Part shown: positions 61,882-64,000 of the stretch, one piece after another
Layout of the letters: every line of letters starts with the position of its first letter
Numbering within the stretch: position 1 is the first letter of the stretch
NCBI GenBank assembly: GCA_023386345.1
Contig: JAEWJT010000017.1
Coordinates: 248,001-312,000 of the forward strand
Direction of reading: 5' to 3'
Length of the DNA stretch: 64,000 nt
From: Bacillota bacterium
GTDB lineage: Bacteria; Bacillota; Clostridia; Tissierellales; Sedimentibacteraceae
The notes under the pieces: model-generated
Database searches by the model: none
Seen by the model: the letters and a program-made list of their open reading frames with translations, nothing else
Told to the model about the DNA's origin: nothing
Made by a program: the position numbers and the translations under genes

Positions 61882-63369
61882 GTGAATTATGGACTAAATT
61901 GCGGGTTAGGTGGTCGTATAGTAACTCCTTGTGATGCTTCCTATCAGGAAGACAGGCAGGGGTGGAATCGTGCGATTCAGAAATATCCGCTTGTGATAAA
62001 TTATTGTTATACTGCATCAGACGTATCCTGTGCGATATTGTGGGCGAGACAAAATAATGCAGCTATTCGTGTCAGAAATGGTGGGCATAATTATGAGGGT
62101 TATTCAAACGGAAATTGCGTTTTGGTGATTGATGTCAGTGAGATGAAAGAAATCGAACTTGATAATAAACTATGTACTGTACGCATACAGGGAGGAGTGA
62201 ACAATCGTGAATTATACGAATTTGTATCCTCCAAGGGCTATCCATTTCCCGGAGGAACTTGTCCCACTGTAGGAGTTTCCGGTTATTCATTGGGAGGAGG
62301 CTGGGGACTTTCCTGTCGATATTTTGGCTTAGGATGTGACAGTATAGAAGAAATAGAGATAGTAGACTATCAAGGTTGTATTTTAAAAGCGAACAGACTG
62401 TGTAACTTTGAGCTTTTCTGGGCATTGCGAGGGGCTGGGGGTGGAAATTTTGGAGTTGTTGTTTCAATTACATTTCGATTGCCTCCTCCTATAAGCAATG
62501 TAACATTGATTGAAATTGATTATCCTACTGTAAATTATAAAGAGCAGGAGTTGTTTTTGAATACATGGCAAGAATGGCTGTCTTGTGCGGATGAAAGAAT
62601 GACGCTCATATCAAGAATATACAATTCTGAGACAGATGGCTTGTCTATGCTGGTTCGAGGAATTTTTTACGGAGGACAAGAGGAAGCAAAAAAATTACTT
62701 AAGAGCTTTCTAGATATACAAGGAGCAATTTCTAATATTGAGTATATGAGCTTCTTAGAAGCTGTCACTATTCTTGGAAGTTCGTATCCTGAATTTGAAC
62801 GTTTTCAATCTGTAAGCCGATTTGTGTACAGAAGATTTAGCCGTAGAGAAATTGGAAGTATTGTAAAGTTAATTCAACATCGTCCTCCAGGTTCTGTGTA
62901 TGCAGGATTATCCATGTATGCGCTGGGTGGCAGAGTTGCAGAAATAGATGAAGATGAAACAGCTTTTTTATATCGTAATGCACATTATATAATTTGGTTG
63001 GAAACTGTATGGGAAGACGAGTGCTTTGCTCATATTAACTCTGAATGGATAAACAGGCAATTTCCGTATTTGATGAATCTTACGGTAGGCTCATATGTGA
63101 ATTTTCCGTATTCTGATCTTCCGGAGTATCTAAAGGAATATTACGGAAATCATATATCACGCCTTGAGAAAATAAAGAAAAAATATGATCCTTGCAATGT
63201 TTTTACATTTCCTCAAGGATTGAAAACTAATAAATATCATGAATCGAAAGAAAATATGCTAACAGATAATTTGATAGGATATTACGAAGATAAATTCCGA
63301 GAAGAAACACCTAATAAACAGATAAATTACAGAAAATTTAGATATGTTGCTCAAAACCATGAACAATAG
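61882..63369 (+). CDS. FAD-linked oxidase, berberine bridge enzyme type
   Basis: A 495-residue flavoprotein: PCMH/FAD_binding_4 domain (about 35-200) and a C-terminal BBE domain (KKYDPCNVFTFPQGL). Both residues for bicovalent FAD are present: His69 (NGGHNYEGY) and Cys127 (GGTCPTVGVSG). Bacterial members oxidise sugars or secondary metabolites with oxygen. No signal peptide. The start is GTG (61882) after AGAAGGAGTG; an upstream ATG at 61840 lacks one. Such an oxygen-linked enzyme is unusual in an anaerobe, and codon use is slightly less AT-rich than that of its neighbours, so transfer is possible. Confidence 0.9.
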   Translation: MNYGLNCGLGGRIVTPCDASYQEDRQGWNRAIQKYPLVINYCYTASDVSCAILWARQNNAAIRVRNGGHNYEGYSNGNCVLVIDVSEMKEIELDNKLCTVRIQGGVNNRELYEFVSSKGYPFPGGTCPTVGVSGYSLGGGWGLSCRYFGLGCDSIEEIEIVDYQGCILKANRLCNFELFWALRGAGGGNFGVVVSITFRLPPPISNVTLIEIDYPTVNYKEQELFLNTWQEWLSCADERMTLISRIYNSETDGLSMLVRGIFYGGQEEAKKLLKSFLDIQGAISNIEYMSFLEAVTILGSSYPEFERFQSVSRFVYRRFSRREIGSIVKLIQHRPPGSVYAGLSMYALGGRVAEIDEDETAFLYRNAHYIIWLETVWEDECFAHINSEWINRQFPYLMNLTVGSYVNFPYSDLPEYLKEYYGNHISRLEKIKKKYDPCNVFTFPQGLKTNKYHESKENMLTDNLIGYYEDKFREETPNKQINYRKFRYVAQNHEQ

Positions 63370-63397
63370 TCAGATGATATAGACTAAATATTTGAAG

Positions 63398-63427
63398 AAG
63401 CTCTATAGCTAAAAATTTATAGGGCTT
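63398..63427 (+). terminator. Terminator after the FAD oxidase gene
   Basis: AAGCTCTATA (63398-63407) pairs with TATAGGGCTT (63418-63427), one T-G pair, then TTCATTTTTTT. Confidence 0.8.
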
Positions 63428-63429
63428 TT

Positions 63430-63812
63430 CATTTTTTTGAAAAATAATAAAAGCACTTAACCTATGATATATAAATTAAGTGCTCTTATATAACTGAAAT
63501 TTCCAAATTGCTTGTTACTCTTATCCGACCTTAAAAATTTAAGTATCTTTTGGACTCAATCCTTTCTGTGAATTTCTTTAATAAGTGTAAAAGTTTTTAA
63601 AGATAAATGTTTGGTTTTGTTAATTTAGTATTTTGGTGGACTCATCTCCTTTTCTTTTTTATTTATATTAATATAATACCCCATAAAAACGCATCTAAAC
63701 ATATTTATATAAAATTTTATGATAAAAATACTTCTTATTATGCTAGATTATATTTTTCACGACTATAGATTTTATTCATATAATAATCTTAAGAATTATT
63801 AAGGGGGTTTAT
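63430..63812. other. Intergenic region with minus-strand signals
   Basis: About 380 bases. A hairpin (AGCACTTAA 63452-63460 with TTAAGTGCT 63476-63484) has its U-tract on the minus strand. Further right, on the minus strand, AAAAGGAG-ATGAGTCCACC (near 63645) and AGAAAGGA-TTGAGTCCAAAAG (near 63560) look like two ribosome binding sites followed by 6-codon frames. The plus-strand AAGGGGG at 63800 serves the last gene. Confidence 0.35.
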
Positions 63813-64000
63813 ATGGCGACAAAGGTTTTAGTATATAATGGTGATAATGACGAAATGGAAGCATATTACTTAGAAGAAAGTGATACAATGCCTCATGCTA
63901 CAGAAGGAAGCTTGAAAGTAGGGGAGTTTAGAGGCAGTTCTAATTCTCCAACTATATGGACAGATAAGGCTTTGATGGACTGTTGGAATATTCTAAGAGA
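63813..64000 (+). CDS. Unidentified protein, N-terminal part
   Basis: Only the first 62 codons are inside the window. The protein begins MATKVLVYNGDNDEMEAYYL and continues with GEFRGSSNSPTIWTDKALMD. No signal peptide. The pattern recalls the N terminus of clostridial peptidoglycan-binding or wall hydrolase proteins with FRGSSNSP-like motifs, but this is a weak impression and no domain can be named. AAGGGGG lies eight bases before the ATG. Confidence 0.55.
   Translation, partial: MATKVLVYNGDNDEMEAYYLEESDTMPHATEGSLKVGEFRGSSNSPTIWTDKALMDCWNILR

Overview
The window looks like the chromosome of a low-GC, endospore-forming, anaerobic Firmicute of the class Clostridia. The sequence is strongly AT-rich, most genes have strong AGGAGG-type ribosome binding sites, TTG and GTG starts are frequent, and sporulation genes (spoIID, spoIIID, a SpoIIQ-type peptidase, a SpoVB-type flippase and four SPOCS/DUF3794 proteins) sit beside Wal-type cell-wall control genes. 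The exact genus cannot be fixed from sequence reading alone. I found no rRNA, tRNA, CRISPR array, intact insertion sequence or prophage.

Layout. 1-8 kb: the 5' part of GTP-dependent PEP carboxykinase, a YqhQ-like membrane protein with PrmC, an MreB/Mbl actin, a phosphoglucomutase and an SLH-anchored lytic transglycosylase. 8-16 kb: a SpoVB-like flippase, a cluster of four SPOCS-domain proteins (one with a 167-residue Lys/Arg-free insert), and a murF-ddl operon. 16-26 kb: small housekeeping genes, a ferritin-like protein, a 52-residue CxxH/CxxC gene, walJ, htrA, a polysaccharide deacetylase, a bactofilin, a LytTR regulator with a degenerate receiver, and an M42 aminopeptidase. 26-34 kb: a glycerate-use cluster (CdaR regulator, GntP permease, glycerate 2-kinase), then an S9 peptidase with an amidohydrolase, and a GGDEF protein. 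34-45 kb: an XRE regulator preceded by a micro-ORF, a subtilase, walR-walK-yycH-yycI, murA, spoIIID, spoIIQ-like and spoIID.

45.7-61.6 kb is the most interesting part: a Gram-positive Tad/Flp-like pilus or secretion locus, all on the plus strand. It encodes two TadZ/CpaE-like proteins with non-canonical P-loops, a CpaB/SAF protein, a CpaF-like ATPase with an altered Walker A, TadB- and TadC-like membrane proteins, two tiny paralogous single-helix proteins (51 and 47 residues) that are candidate pilins, and two TadE/F-like pseudopilins. A truncated orphan antitoxin gene, an SLH protein and a 1752-residue exported protein follow. No prepilin peptidase was seen. The promoter region carries a perfect Spo0A box, which suggests, but does not prove, a link to the sporulation or transition-state programme. 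A berberine-bridge-type flavoprotein and the start of an unidentified protein end the window.

Non-coding patterns also stand out: a family of related AGCGAAAC-TT-GTTTCGCT hairpins with a compensatory base change; a three-copy repeat, also readable as a micro-protein, upstream of the XRE gene, walK and the SpoIIQ-like gene; a hairpin that hides the ribosome binding site of the SpoVB-like gene; and long hairpins inside the pilus operon and before it.
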